The position numbers and the translations under genes are program-made. This document shows, in pieces, positions 1 to 7,288 of a DNA stretch of 11,353 bases. The stretch spans positions 1-11,353 of the forward strand of contig JAAYYJ010000302.1 in the NCBI GenBank assembly GCA_012515455.1, written 5' to 3'. The first letter of the stretch is position 1; each line of letters begins with the position of its first letter. Source of the stretch: Oligosphaeraceae bacterium. GTDB taxonomy: Bacteria; Verrucomicrobiota; Lentisphaeria; Oligosphaerales; Oligosphaeraceae. Below the pieces are notes generated by a model. It was given only the letters and a program-made list of their open reading frames with translations, was not told the DNA's origin and did no database searches.

Positions 1-66
1 AACGGCGCCTCTTCGGCGACAATCTATCACCAATCTTTGCACAGTAACTAATCAGGAGTGACCAAC

Positions 67-1212
67 ATGACCCAGAGCCGAGCGGGGAAGCTGTTATATG
101 CCGCGGGAGAGCAATGTGCGGATTTGCGCTATTTGTCCGGGCTGTCGACACCGGATGCCTATCTGTGGTTCGAGGATCAGCACGGCCGGCAGGGGGTAAT
201 GGTTTCAGCCCTGGAGTACGGCCGGGCCCTGAAAGAATGCCGTCCCGGGGTGGAGGTGATTGCCCTGTCGGACCTCAAGAGCCGTTTCGCCTTGAGCCGC
301 AAGGCGAAAACCACCCCCGAGGGTCAGATCCTGGCCCTGTCCCGCGGTCTGGGTATCCGGGAATGGCAGGTGCCGGTGTCTTTCCCCTTCGGACTGGCCC
401 AGGCGCTGCAGCGGCGCGGCCTGAAATTGCGCCCCCTGGCGCCGTTCTGCCCCGGCCGGGCGGTGAAGACCGCGGCGGAGATCGAGCTGCTGCGGGCCGG
501 GGTGCGTCTGGCTGAGGCCGGCTTGGCCCGGGCGGAGCAGGTCCTGCAGCAGAGCAGCATCGCTCCAGACGGATATGTGCACTGGCAGGGCGAGGTACTG
601 CTGGCGGAGACGCTGCGCGGGGAGATTGATGCGGAGATTTCCCGTCGCGGCGGCATTGCTCTGGGTACCATAACGGCTCCCGGCGTGCAGGGTGCGGACC
701 CGCATCAGGTCGGGCAGGGGCCAGTTCCCGCCCATCAGCCGCTGGTGATTGATATCTTCCCGCGCTGTCAGAGCAGCGGCTATCATGGTGACCTGACCCG
801 GACGCTGGTCAAGGGGCAGGCCAGCGAGCCCGTCCGGCGTGCCTTTGCCGCCGTGGCCGAGGCGCAGAAAAAAGCCCTGGCGGCGCTGGAGCATTGCCGC
901 TGTGCCCGGACAGTGCATCAGCTGGTGGTTGATTATTTTGCCGCGCAGGGTTATGTCACTGAATATGGCCAAGGCCTCGTCCCGCGCGGGTTCTTCCACA
1001 GCACCGGCCACGGTCTGGGGCTGGAGGTGCATGAAGCCCCCGGTTTGAACAGCCGGGAGACGCAGCCCCTTCTGCCGGGACACGTGGTGACGGTCGAGCC
1101 GGGGTTGTATTATCCGGAGTGGGGGGGAATCCGGCTGGAAGATGTCGTGGCGCTGCGCAGTGACGGCTGCGAGAATCTGACCCGGGCGCCGGTTTATTTG
1201 GAAGTGCGGTAG
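67..1212 (+). CDS. M24 family metallopeptidase (Xaa-Pro aminopeptidase-like)
   Basis: A cytoplasmic metal-dependent peptidase of the pita-bread fold, expected to remove N-terminal residues from peptides, probably X-Pro. The protein is 381 residues from the ATG at 67. Residues 1 to about 125 form the less conserved creatinase-like N-terminal domain and the rest is the catalytic domain. All five expected metal ligands are visible: Asp229 (VIDIFPR), Asp242 (GDLTRT), His315 (STGHGLG), Glu344 (TVEPGL) and Glu358 (RLEDVV). A second conserved His lies in EVHEAPG. The two Asp residues are 13 apart instead of the usual 11. I chose ATG 67 because AGGAG at 54-58 sits 8 bases before it; that same motif overlaps an in-frame GTG at 58, which rules the GTG out. 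No signal peptide is seen. The 3' end overlaps the convergent C45 gene by 19 bp. The family call is firm, the exact substrate is not. Confidence 0.93.
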   Translation: MTQSRAGKLLYAAGEQCADLRYLSGLSTPDAYLWFEDQHGRQGVMVSALEYGRALKECRPGVEVIALSDLKSRFALSRKAKTTPEGQILALSRGLGIREWQVPVSFPFGLAQALQRRGLKLRPLAPFCPGRAVKTAAEIELLRAGVRLAEAGLARAEQVLQQSSIAPDGYVHWQGEVLLAETLRGEIDAEISRRGGIALGTITAPGVQGADPHQVGQGPVPAHQPLVIDIFPRCQSSGYHGDLTRTLVKGQASEPVRRAFAAVAEAQKKALAALEHCRCARTVHQLVVDYFAAQGYVTEYGQGLVPRGFFHSTGHGLGLEVHEAPGLNSRETQPLLPGHVVTVEPGLYYPEWGGIRLEDVVALRSDGCENLTRAPVYLEVR

Positions 1213-2342
1213 AATTCCAGCAGCTGGCCGAGATTGAAGGCGGCATATTTTTCGTCGCAGGCGGGAGTACTGCTGCCTGCGTCAGAGTACCACAAGTCCA
1301 GGGTCGCGGGCCGGAAGATAGCGTTATGCAGGTTCGATTTCATCGCTACCGGTCGCCGGATCACCTCCTGCAGAATCTGCGGGCTGATTTTGCCATGCTG
1401 CTGCTGCAGGCGGTCTGAGAGCACCTTGGCCCGGTCGCCGGCTGAGATCATGATGGTATCAGCCGGCACCGCCGGCAGCAACGGATGCTGCTGCCCCGGC
1501 AGCAGGGTTTCAATTTTATCCGGGGTGCAGTGCAGTCCGACCATGTCTCCGGAGGCGTCACTGATCACATAATAATATTCACAGGTCAGGCGGCTGCGGC
1601 GGATAATCGCCAGTGCCTCCTGGACGCTGCCGGCTTCCTCCATGATCTGACGCATCAGGAAAGTCATTGGGATGCCGTCCCAATCGCCTTCACCTCTGCC
1701 GCCCATTTCGCCCATCGCCAGCCCTTTCTCGTTCATGGCCGTGACGGTGCCCAGGAAAGCGGCGTAGCCGACTGAGACCCAGGCGTTCCAGCCTTCGGGC
1801 AGAAAAACCTGCAGCACGCCATAATTTTGCAGATTGACCCCGGCCATATAGTCGAGCACCCGCACATGCAGGACCTGGTCGTCCGCAGTGGCGCTGCCGC
1901 GCACGGCGATGCCGCTGCAATGGAACAACTCGGGGAAGAAATTCAGGCCCCGGGCGTGGTATTCGCTGATGCCGCCAGCCTGGCTCAGGGCGCGGAGTTC
2001 CCGCAGGTAGCGCTCCGGGGTGAAGGGCGAGCCCCGGCGGTAAATCTCATCCATGCGGTCGTAGAACCAGACCCCGGTCTTGATGGAATAGGCGGCACCG
2101 ACCAGGGACATGGTGCGGGGAGAGACATGGGGAATCAGAGCTTGGAGGAGCTGGCCGTGTCCGGCACCCATCTGTTCCGGCGTGCCGGCCACAAACAGCA
2201 CCCGCTTGCCCTGGCTCTCACAGAGCAGGGCGGCAGTCTTCGGGTCGCGTTTGACAATCCGCAGCTCCTGGGCCTGGCTGCAGACCGGCAGCAACAGCAA
2301 TGCTAAGACGGCAGCGATGCGGGGGAGAGGGCGGGTTTGCAT
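1194..2342 (-). CDS. Secreted C45 family autoproteolytic acyltransferase/hydrolase
   Basis: An Ntn-hydrolase-fold protein of the C45 group, whose known members include isopenicillin-N acyltransferase. Such enzymes self-cleave to expose an N-terminal Cys nucleophile and then hydrolyse or transfer acyl or amide groups. The protein is 382 residues. Residues 1-25 are a Sec signal peptide (basic start, Leu-rich core, cleavage expected after SQA), so it acts outside the cytoplasm. Cys142 in HCSGIAV is the likely nucleophile. RVLDYM (161-166) matches the conserved Arg and Asp after it, and MNEKGLAMGEMGGRG (203-217) and NLHNAIFRP (337-345) are family-typical blocks. A GGAGG at 2353-2357 precedes the ATG by 10 bases. 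It is the last gene of the rimO-ftsQ run and ends inside the 3' end of the M24 gene. The substrate is unknown; bile-salt-hydrolase-like or amidase roles are possible. Confidence 0.85.
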   Translation of the reverse strand: MQTRPLPRIAAVLALLLLPVCSQAQELRIVKRDPKTAALLCESQGKRVLFVAGTPEQMGAGHGQLLQALIPHVSPRTMSLVGAAYSIKTGVWFYDRMDEIYRRGSPFTPERYLRELRALSQAGGISEYHARGLNFFPELFHCSGIAVRGSATADDQVLHVRVLDYMAGVNLQNYGVLQVFLPEGWNAWVSVGYAAFLGTVTAMNEKGLAMGEMGGRGEGDWDGIPMTFLMRQIMEEAGSVQEALAIIRRSRLTCEYYYVISDASGDMVGLHCTPDKIETLLPGQQHPLLPAVPADTIMISAGDRAKVLSDRLQQQHGKISPQILQEVIRRPVAMKSNLHNAIFRPATLDLWYSDAGSSTPACDEKYAAFNLGQLLEFYRTSK

Positions 2343-2399
2343 GACGGCATGACCTCCAGTATTTGCTCCCGGGTGAAACGCCTCAGGGGTGCCAGCGTC

Positions 2400-3239
2400 T
2401 CAGGGCCGGACGGGGATATTCCGTTCCAGGGTGACATCGATATAGCTGATGCTCTGGCCGGTTTGGCTGCGCTGGCGCACTACGTCCCGCAGGCGGTCCA
2501 GGGCGGGAGCCAGGTTATCCAGCGGCAGCACCAGGGTCGCGCCTTGTTTGAAAATGCCCTTGGCCTGGAGTTGGACATGGAGCTGGTTGCCGGGCTGGTT
2601 GATGCGGATCAGCCTGGGGAGGTACAGCGTTCCCTCCGGGCGGGCAGCCAGGAGGTCGAGGAACTGCAGCACCCCCCGCAGCCAGCGGTTGTCGGTCTGG
2701 TCCCCGATGCGCAGGGCGTGGTCATTGGGGATGGTGATGACTAAAGGCAGGTTGGCGGAGAGACCGCGGACCTCGCCAGGCAGGATGAAGGCCTCCTGGT
2801 CGATCGTGAATTCACAGCCCTGATGGCGGGACTGCAGCACGGCTACCGGAACCCTTTCCCGGATGCTGATTTGCAAAGTGTCCGGGAAGATGCGCCGGAT
2901 GGTGCTGGTGGCGATCAGGGGTTCTTTCTGCAGGCGTTCCCGGATGGCCCCCACGGGCAGCGCCGGCAGCGTCCCGGAATTCTCCTCCACCCCCATCTCA
3001 CTCAGGATGGTCTTGAGGCGCAATTCGCTGTAATTGCTGGTCGGCTGGGCGGCGATTTTTTTCAGCCGGAAGAACTGGTTGTGCAAATATAGATTCTGGC
3101 GCAGGAACCAGATACTGAGCAGCACCAGGACAATGGCCAGCACCAGGGGTGTGCAGCGCAGGACCAGCTTCAGCCAAAAGCCCGGCGGATTCTTCTCCGC
3201 CATCGCTTCAGTCAATAATTTTTCCTTTGTTTTGGCCAT
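2400..3239 (-). CDS. ftsQ: FtsQ/DivIB-like cell division protein (POTRA domain)
   Basis: Predicted bitopic inner-membrane divisome protein of 279 residues. The order fits FtsQ: a short cytoplasmic N-terminus rich in Lys and Glu, one membrane segment at about 24-46, a POTRA-like domain at about 55-127 (ending in PLIATSTIRRIFPDTLQISIRE, where the PDTL and IRER elements are typical), and then the beta domain to the C-terminus. In known systems FtsQ bridges early and late divisome proteins with FtsB and FtsL. The start ATG has only a weak Shine-Dalgarno sequence; an in-frame Met at residue 13 is a possible alternative. It follows rimO by 43 bases and precedes the C45 gene by 57 bases, all on one strand, so co-transcription is likely. 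The odd point is location: ftsQ normally lies with mur, ddl and ftsA/ftsZ genes, none of which is here. A divergent POTRA protein with another role is the main alternative. Confidence 0.78.
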   Translation of the reverse strand: MAKTKEKLLTEAMAEKNPPGFWLKLVLRCTPLVLAIVLVLLSIWFLRQNLYLHNQFFRLKKIAAQPTSNYSELRLKTILSEMGVEENSGTLPALPVGAIRERLQKEPLIATSTIRRIFPDTLQISIRERVPVAVLQSRHQGCEFTIDQEAFILPGEVRGLSANLPLVITIPNDHALRIGDQTDNRWLRGVLQFLDLLAARPEGTLYLPRLIRINQPGNQLHVQLQAKGIFKQGATLVLPLDNLAPALDRLRDVVRQRSQTGQSISYIDVTLERNIPVRP

Positions 3240-3282
3240 GGTTCTTTACCGGGAATGCTCTGCGGGAAGCGCTGTCCGCTCT

Positions 3283-4656
3283 TCAGGGGACCTCCTCGCC
3301 GGAGAGCTGGTATGCATCCGCGGCGGTGATGCGGACCTTTGCGAAATGCATTTGTCCGCGCCGGCCGGGGATGGTCTTAAAGAGCACCGACTGGTCGACT
3401 TCCGGTGCGTCGGCGCTGCTGCGTCCCAGGCATTGGCGGCGCTGCGGGGCCTCGTCCGGCAAGACGGTCACGGTTTGCCCGATCAGGCTCCGGTTGCGGG
3501 CCAGGGAGATTTCCTGCTGCACCTGCAGGAGTTGATTGCGCCGCCGGACCGCAGTGGTATGTGGCACTGTCTGGGCATCCAGTTGCAGGGCCGGGGTATT
3601 CTCTTCCGGTGAATAGGCGAAGACCCCCAGGCGCTCAAACCGGATTTCCCGGATGAAGGCCAGCAGCTCCTGGAAATCCTGCTCGGTCTCACCAGGGAAT
3701 CCGACCAGGAAGGTGCTGCGCAGGGCGATTTGCGGGTATTTCTCCCGGATCAGCTGCAGGAGTTTGCGGGTCTCTTGGCCGTCCTGGCCCCGGCGCATGT
3801 CTTTGAGGATATGGCTGCTGATATGCTGTAGTGGCATATCCAGGTATGGCACTACGTGCCCGCCTGCGGCCAGCAGGTCCAGGAATTCCGGGGTAACATG
3901 CAGGGGGTGGGTATACAGCACCCGCAGCCAGTACTCGCCTGGCAGGGCGGAGCTGCGCCGCAGCAGTTCGGTCAGGGTCGGCCGGCCGGGCAGATCGCGC
4001 CCGTAGCTGGTGCTGTCCTGGGCGATAAAATTGATTTCCCGCACTCCGCGTTCGAGCAGCTGCCGGCATTCGCTCAGGACCGATTCCGGCTGCCGGCTGC
4101 GCAGGTGGCCGCGGATATCCGGTATGGCACAGAACGCGCAGCGATGGTCACAGCCCTCGGCGATTTTGCAATAGGCGTAATTCTCCGGGGTGACTGTGAT
4201 GCGCGGGGTGTTGTGATCATACAGATAGGTGGGGAGGTCTTTTTTCGGCAGGGGCAGTTCAGAGTTGCCGGTGAAGAATTGCCGGATCAGCAGATGGATT
4301 TTGTCGATGTCGTCGAGTCCGAAGAAGAAATCCACCTCCGGGAACTGCTTTTGGCAGGCTTCCGGCTGGCGCTGGGGCAGGCAGCCGCCGACTGCGACCG
4401 CGCGGGTCAAGCCGCGCCGCTGGCCGCGGCGTTTCCAGGACAGAGCGGAACGGATGGCCTTCTCCGCTTCGTCCCGGGCATCGCGGATGAAACTGCAGGT
4501 GTTGATGAGCATTACATCGGCGGCCTCGGCATCGGTGGTCAAATAAATGCCGTTGCTGGCCAGGGTGCCGCACATCACTTCTGCATCGACCAGATTCTTG
4601 GCACAGCCGAGGGTGACAATTTGTACTACAATGGGGGAGTCTTCAGAAATACTCAT
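3283..4656 (-). CDS. rimO: Ribosomal protein S12 methylthiotransferase RimO
   Basis: Radical-SAM enzyme that adds a methylthio group to the conserved Asp of ribosomal protein S12. The protein is 457 residues. The N-terminal UPF0004 domain carries the auxiliary cluster cysteines Cys18 (LGCAKN), Cys54 (NTCSF) and Cys92 (GGCLPQR). The radical-SAM cluster motif CxxxCxxC is at 169-176 (CDHRCAFC), followed by AIPDIRG, which is the RimO rather than MiaB pattern. The C-terminal 70 or so residues are the TRAM domain. Its two iron-sulfur clusters are oxygen-sensitive, which fits but does not prove an anaerobic host. No Shine-Dalgarno sequence is visible; the bases before the ATG are C-rich (CCTCCTCC at 4671-4664 on this strand). 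The start is fixed by the need to include the TLGCAKN block. It is first in the run with ftsQ and the C45 gene. Confidence 0.97.
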   Translation of the reverse strand: MSISEDSPIVVQIVTLGCAKNLVDAEVMCGTLASNGIYLTTDAEAADVMLINTCSFIRDARDEAEKAIRSALSWKRRGQRRGLTRAVAVGGCLPQRQPEACQKQFPEVDFFFGLDDIDKIHLLIRQFFTGNSELPLPKKDLPTYLYDHNTPRITVTPENYAYCKIAEGCDHRCAFCAIPDIRGHLRSRQPESVLSECRQLLERGVREINFIAQDSTSYGRDLPGRPTLTELLRRSSALPGEYWLRVLYTHPLHVTPEFLDLLAAGGHVVPYLDMPLQHISSHILKDMRRGQDGQETRKLLQLIREKYPQIALRSTFLVGFPGETEQDFQELLAFIREIRFERLGVFAYSPEENTPALQLDAQTVPHTTAVRRRNQLLQVQQEISLARNRSLIGQTVTVLPDEAPQRRQCLGRSSADAPEVDQSVLFKTIPGRRGQMHFAKVRITAADAYQLSGEEVP

Positions 4657-4691
4657 GTTTACCGGAGGAGGGGGGGCAGGTTGGATGAAGG

Positions 4692-4721
4692 CAAAACCCT
4701 GCCGGCAGAAGACGGCAGGGT
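4692..4721 (-). terminator. Rho-independent terminator (weak T tract) after the oxidoreductase gene
   Basis: On the minus strand a perfect 9-bp stem, ACCCTGCCG pairing with CGGCAGGGT, encloses an 8-base loop and runs directly into TTTTGCC. It lies about 12 bases after the stop of the Gfo/Idh/MocA gene, where a terminator is expected. The T tract is only four bases long, so termination may be partial, and rimO starts just 35 bases further on. Confidence 0.65.
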
Positions 4722-4732
4722 GAGGAACAGAA

Positions 4733-5797
4733 TCAGAATTTCTTGGGCAGCGGGTTCTGGCGATGGCATTCCTCCATCACTGCGATCTGCTGGCAGACCT
4801 GCTCCGGCGTGACGGCCAGGGGTGCGCCGGTGGTCAGCACATCGTAGAGGTTCTGGTAGAAACGACCAGCCATGGAACTGAAGAGGTCCTTGTCTTCGTC
4901 CGGAACATCCCAGGCCTCCTCATGGAAGACCAACTTGTCGGAGCAGTATGAGGGGCCGGGCAGCGGTTCCTCGTGCAGTTTGATCTCCGGGGCTTCGGCC
5001 GGAATGTAGTACTTCCAGTCGATATGGCTCATGCTGCCCGTCAGGCTGCCGTAGGTGCCGTAGACCTGATAGGTGTAGGGGTTGTAACTGATGTTGCTGC
5101 AGATTTCCAGGTCGATGACCGGACGGCCGGGATAGGACAGGATGATTTTGCAGAAATCCTCGGCATCGCCCACTGAATTCACCACATCCATCTTGCACCA
5201 GACATTGGGCATGATGTCCCGGCCGATCAGCCCCAGGACCTGGTCCATCGGATGCGGCCCGGTGTTGAACAGATTGCCGGCGTTGAACTTCTGCAGAGTC
5301 TGCCAGTCGTAGCGGCGGGAGAAGCCGTTGAAGGCGCATTTGACCATCCGGATGTCACCCAGCACGCCCGAAGCGATGACTTTGCAGACCTGGCGGTAGT
5401 AGGGGGCGAAGCGGGACTGCTGATAAATGGCCAGGGTGCGCCCGGTGCGCTTGGAGGTGGCAATCAGGTCATGGACCTGCGCGGCGGTGCGGGCCAGGGG
5501 TTTCTCACACAGGACGTGGAAACCGGCTTCCATAATCTCCTTGGTGATGGGGGCATGCAGATGGCTGAAGGTGGAATTGAGCACGAAATCCAGCTGCAGG
5601 TCCTTGCGGTTCAGCATCTCACGGTAGTCCTGGAAGACTGGGCAGGAGTATTCCTGGGCCGCCCGTTCGCAGCGGTCCTGGAGGAGATCGCAGACGGCGG
5701 CGATCTGGAATTTCTCCGGGAGCTGTTTTAGAAATTCACTATGGATATTTCTGCCGCTGCGGCCCTGTCCGATAATGCCAACTCGTAATGCGCTCAT
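4733..5797 (-). CDS. Gfo/Idh/MocA family NAD(P)-dependent oxidoreductase
   Basis: A predicted NAD(P)-dependent dehydrogenase acting on a sugar, inositol or related polyol, 354 residues. The N-terminal Rossmann fold shows the dinucleotide motif GIIGQG at residues 7-12. The family signature EKP is at 98-100 (CEKPLA), and the C-terminal alpha/beta domain carries the GPHPMD block with catalytic-type His182 and Asp185. There is no signal peptide, so it is cytoplasmic. I chose the ATG at 5797 because AGGGAA lies 7 bases upstream and because it leaves the usual short lead before the Rossmann motif. An in-frame ATG at 5839 overlaps the stop of the upstream gene by one base (TGATG) and would add 14 residues; it is possible but less likely. 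It follows the F420-ligase-like gene by 41 bases and a hairpin terminator follows it. The substrate cannot be read from the sequence. Confidence 0.92.
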   Translation of the reverse strand: MSALRVGIIGQGRSGRNIHSEFLKQLPEKFQIAAVCDLLQDRCERAAQEYSCPVFQDYREMLNRKDLQLDFVLNSTFSHLHAPITKEIMEAGFHVLCEKPLARTAAQVHDLIATSKRTGRTLAIYQQSRFAPYYRQVCKVIASGVLGDIRMVKCAFNGFSRRYDWQTLQKFNAGNLFNTGPHPMDQVLGLIGRDIMPNVWCKMDVVNSVGDAEDFCKIILSYPGRPVIDLEICSNISYNPYTYQVYGTYGSLTGSMSHIDWKYYIPAEAPEIKLHEEPLPGPSYCSDKLVFHEEAWDVPDEDKDLFSSMAGRFYQNLYDVLTTGAPLAVTPEQVCQQIAVMEECHRQNPLPKKF

Positions 5798-5838
5798 GTC
5801 TAGGTTCCCTTTTTTGTGTTTGGCGGTAATAACCTGCA

Positions 5839-7029
5839 TCAATCGGCAAAATTGTCGAAATAGCCTTGGATCAGCACAACGGGCGTGCCCTTGTCGCCGG
5901 AGCCGCTGGTCAGATCGCAGAGACTGCCCAGCAGGTCGGTGAGCTGCCGGGGGGTGGTGCCCAAGGAGGCCTGCTGCCCGACCAGATTGGAGGCTTTCTC
6001 CTTGATCTTCTGCAGAATCGCCTTGTGCACGGCGTCCTGATCGAGGCCCTGCCGTTCGCCCTCATCGGCCAGGAATTTCAGTTTCAGTTCCGAGGGCGTG
6101 CCGGCCAGTCCGCGGGTGTAACCCGGCGAGACCACCGGGTCAGCCAGTTCCCAGATTTTGCCTACCGGGTCCTTGAAGGCGCCGTCGCCATAGACCATCA
6201 CCTGGATTTCTCTGCCGGTCTGCTGGAGCAGGCGCAGCTGGATATCCTCGACCAGGGCCTGGCAGTCGCGGGGGAAGAGCTTGACCTTGTCGTCGCCGGA
6301 GAGATTCGAACCCAGCAGGCCGTATTGTTCATTATAGCCGCCGCCGCTGCTGGCGGGGGCGGTGCAGATGTCGTCCAGACCGAAGACGCTTGCTGCTCCC
6401 GCCTGGCGCAGTAGTTTTTTCGAGCGTTTGCGGGAATGGATATCGGCGGTCAGCACATGGGGGCAGAACTGCAGGATGGCCCGCGGGTCATTGGCAAAAT
6501 GGAGCACGGCTTTATCCGGTCCGATCAAATCCTTGTAGAGTTCGACGTAATCGATGCCGGTGAAGGGGTGCACGGCCCGGGGCCCGAAATACTGCCGGTA
6601 TTGGGTCTCATCCAGAATGTCGCGGTGCGGGTCCAGGCCGCTGTCATCTAGCATCTCCGGGTCCATCAGGTGGTTGCCGACTTCATCCGAGGGATAACTC
6701 AGCAGCAGATGCACTTTCCGGACCCCGGCCGCAATGGCTTTGAGCAGAATGGAGAAACGGTTCCGGGACAGAATCGGGAACACAATCCCCAGCTCGCCAG
6801 ACGGGAATTTCGCCCGGATTTCCGCGGCGATGTCGTCCACGCTGACATAATTCCCCTGGGTCCGGGCGACCACGGATTCAGTGATGCCAACCACGTCATG
6901 GTTGCGCAGTTGGAATCCCTCGCTGCTGCTGGCGGCCAACAAGGCCTCCACTATTTGCGGTGCCAGGTTGTTGCCCTGTCGGAATATTGGGCAGCGGATA
7001 CCGCGCACTACAGTGCCGACCGTTCTCAT
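5839..7029 (-). CDS. Coenzyme F420-0:L-glutamate ligase-like protein (CofE family, long form)
   Basis: Resembles the CofE family, which in F420 producers uses GTP to add glutamate to F420-0. This 396-residue form is much longer than archaeal CofE (about 250). It belongs to a version I recognise from anaerobic bacteria that is routinely annotated as F420 gamma-glutamyl ligase without biochemical proof. Visible conserved blocks are TVVRGIRCPI at the N-terminus, ITESVVARTQGNY, GIVFPILSRNRF, SYPSDEVGNHL, FPRDCQALVEDIQ, VMVYGDGAFKDPVGKIWE and the C-terminal LCDLTSGSGDKGTP. The Asp and Glu residues in these blocks could bind metal. There is no nitroreductase extension of the FbiB type and no signal peptide. 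AAGGAA lies 6 bases before the ATG. It is first in an operon with the Gfo/Idh/MocA gene and has an unusually long structured upstream region. The family is fairly sure; an F420-related substrate is not. Confidence 0.85.
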   Translation of the reverse strand: MRTVGTVVRGIRCPIFRQGNNLAPQIVEALLAASSSEGFQLRNHDVVGITESVVARTQGNYVSVDDIAAEIRAKFPSGELGIVFPILSRNRFSILLKAIAAGVRKVHLLLSYPSDEVGNHLMDPEMLDDSGLDPHRDILDETQYRQYFGPRAVHPFTGIDYVELYKDLIGPDKAVLHFANDPRAILQFCPHVLTADIHSRKRSKKLLRQAGAASVFGLDDICTAPASSGGGYNEQYGLLGSNLSGDDKVKLFPRDCQALVEDIQLRLLQQTGREIQVMVYGDGAFKDPVGKIWELADPVVSPGYTRGLAGTPSELKLKFLADEGERQGLDQDAVHKAILQKIKEKASNLVGQQASLGTTPRQLTDLLGSLCDLTSGSGDKGTPVVLIQGYFDNFAD

Positions 7030-7083
7030 GAAGCGTTCCTTATGCTCACCTTACATAGATCATTATCAGGATATATAAAAGTT

Positions 7084-7113
7084 ATAATATAGTCTTTACG
7101 GGCATAAATGCAA
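7084..7113 (-). promoter_or_regulatory. Possible sigma-70 promoter near the F420-ligase-like gene
   Basis: On the minus strand TTGCAT (7113-7108) is followed after 16 bases by TATATT (7091-7086), or after 18 bases by TATTAT (7089-7084). The local stretch is AT-rich in a GC-rich genome. Transcription would start near 7079, leaving a leader of about 50 bases with an AAGGAA ribosome binding site. The -35 match is only partial. Confidence 0.35.
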
Positions 7114-7169
7114 TCCCATTCCCCAGCCAAGTTGTAACTCGAGCCTGGTCCCGGGAATAGCTGCAAGGC

Positions 7170-7288
7170 CAGGACAGGATGGCGCGCAGAGGGCTATGCG
7201 GGCACCTCCGCAGCGTGCCGCTTTCATCCCACCAGGCGCCGGTTGCTCCCCGGCTCCGTCCGCAGCACCCGCTCCGCGGCCTGTCCCG
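7170..7288 (-). ncRNA. Candidate structured RNA or structured 5' leader, family unknown
   Basis: Read on the minus strand, this GC-rich stretch can form one long colinear hairpin. Its helices are 9 bp (7288-7280 with 7170-7178), 6 bp (7278-7273 with 7185-7190) and 8 bp (7272-7265 with 7198-7205), with a 7-base bulge at 7191-7197 between the second and third. A small inner hairpin GCCGG/CCGGC (7254-7250 with 7242-7238) sits in the apical region. Four of the 23 pairs are G-U on this strand and would be A-C mismatches on the other, so the pairing favours minus-strand RNA. A perfect TATAAT lies 54 bases upstream on the same strand. No convincing coding sequence covers the segment. It could be a leader of the F420-ligase-like mRNA, a free small RNA, or chance pairing in GC-rich DNA. 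I found no match to tRNA, tmRNA, SRP RNA, RNase P or T-box motifs. Confidence 0.33.

Noticed and set aside
58..66. GTG at 58 as the start of the M24 gene
   Set aside because: The only good ribosome binding site (AGGAG, 54-58) overlaps this codon, whereas it is well spaced for the ATG at 67.
1..66. Promoter or terminator at the left edge (CGCC/GGCG hairpin near 7-19)
   Set aside because: The stem is only four base pairs with no T tract, and no convincing -35/-10 pair is visible in the 66 bases available.
205..1083. A 292-codon minus-strand open frame opposite the M24 gene
   Set aside because: The plus strand encodes an intact metallopeptidase with all five metal ligands. The antisense frame has no recognisable domain.
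2280..2342. Lipoprotein signal in the C45 protein (Cys21)
   Set aside because: The residues before Cys21 are Leu-Pro-Val, which do not fit a lipobox. Cleavage by signal peptidase I after SQA looks better.
4685..4723. A 12-codon plus-strand open frame after GGAGGAGG at 4664-4671
   Set aside because: The strong purine motif is simply the reverse of the C-rich rimO leader, and the short frame runs through the minus-strand terminator hairpin. Nothing supports it as a gene.
3856..4812. A 318-codon plus-strand open frame opposite rimO
   Set aside because: RimO is unmistakable on the minus strand, and this frame also runs across the terminator into the next gene.
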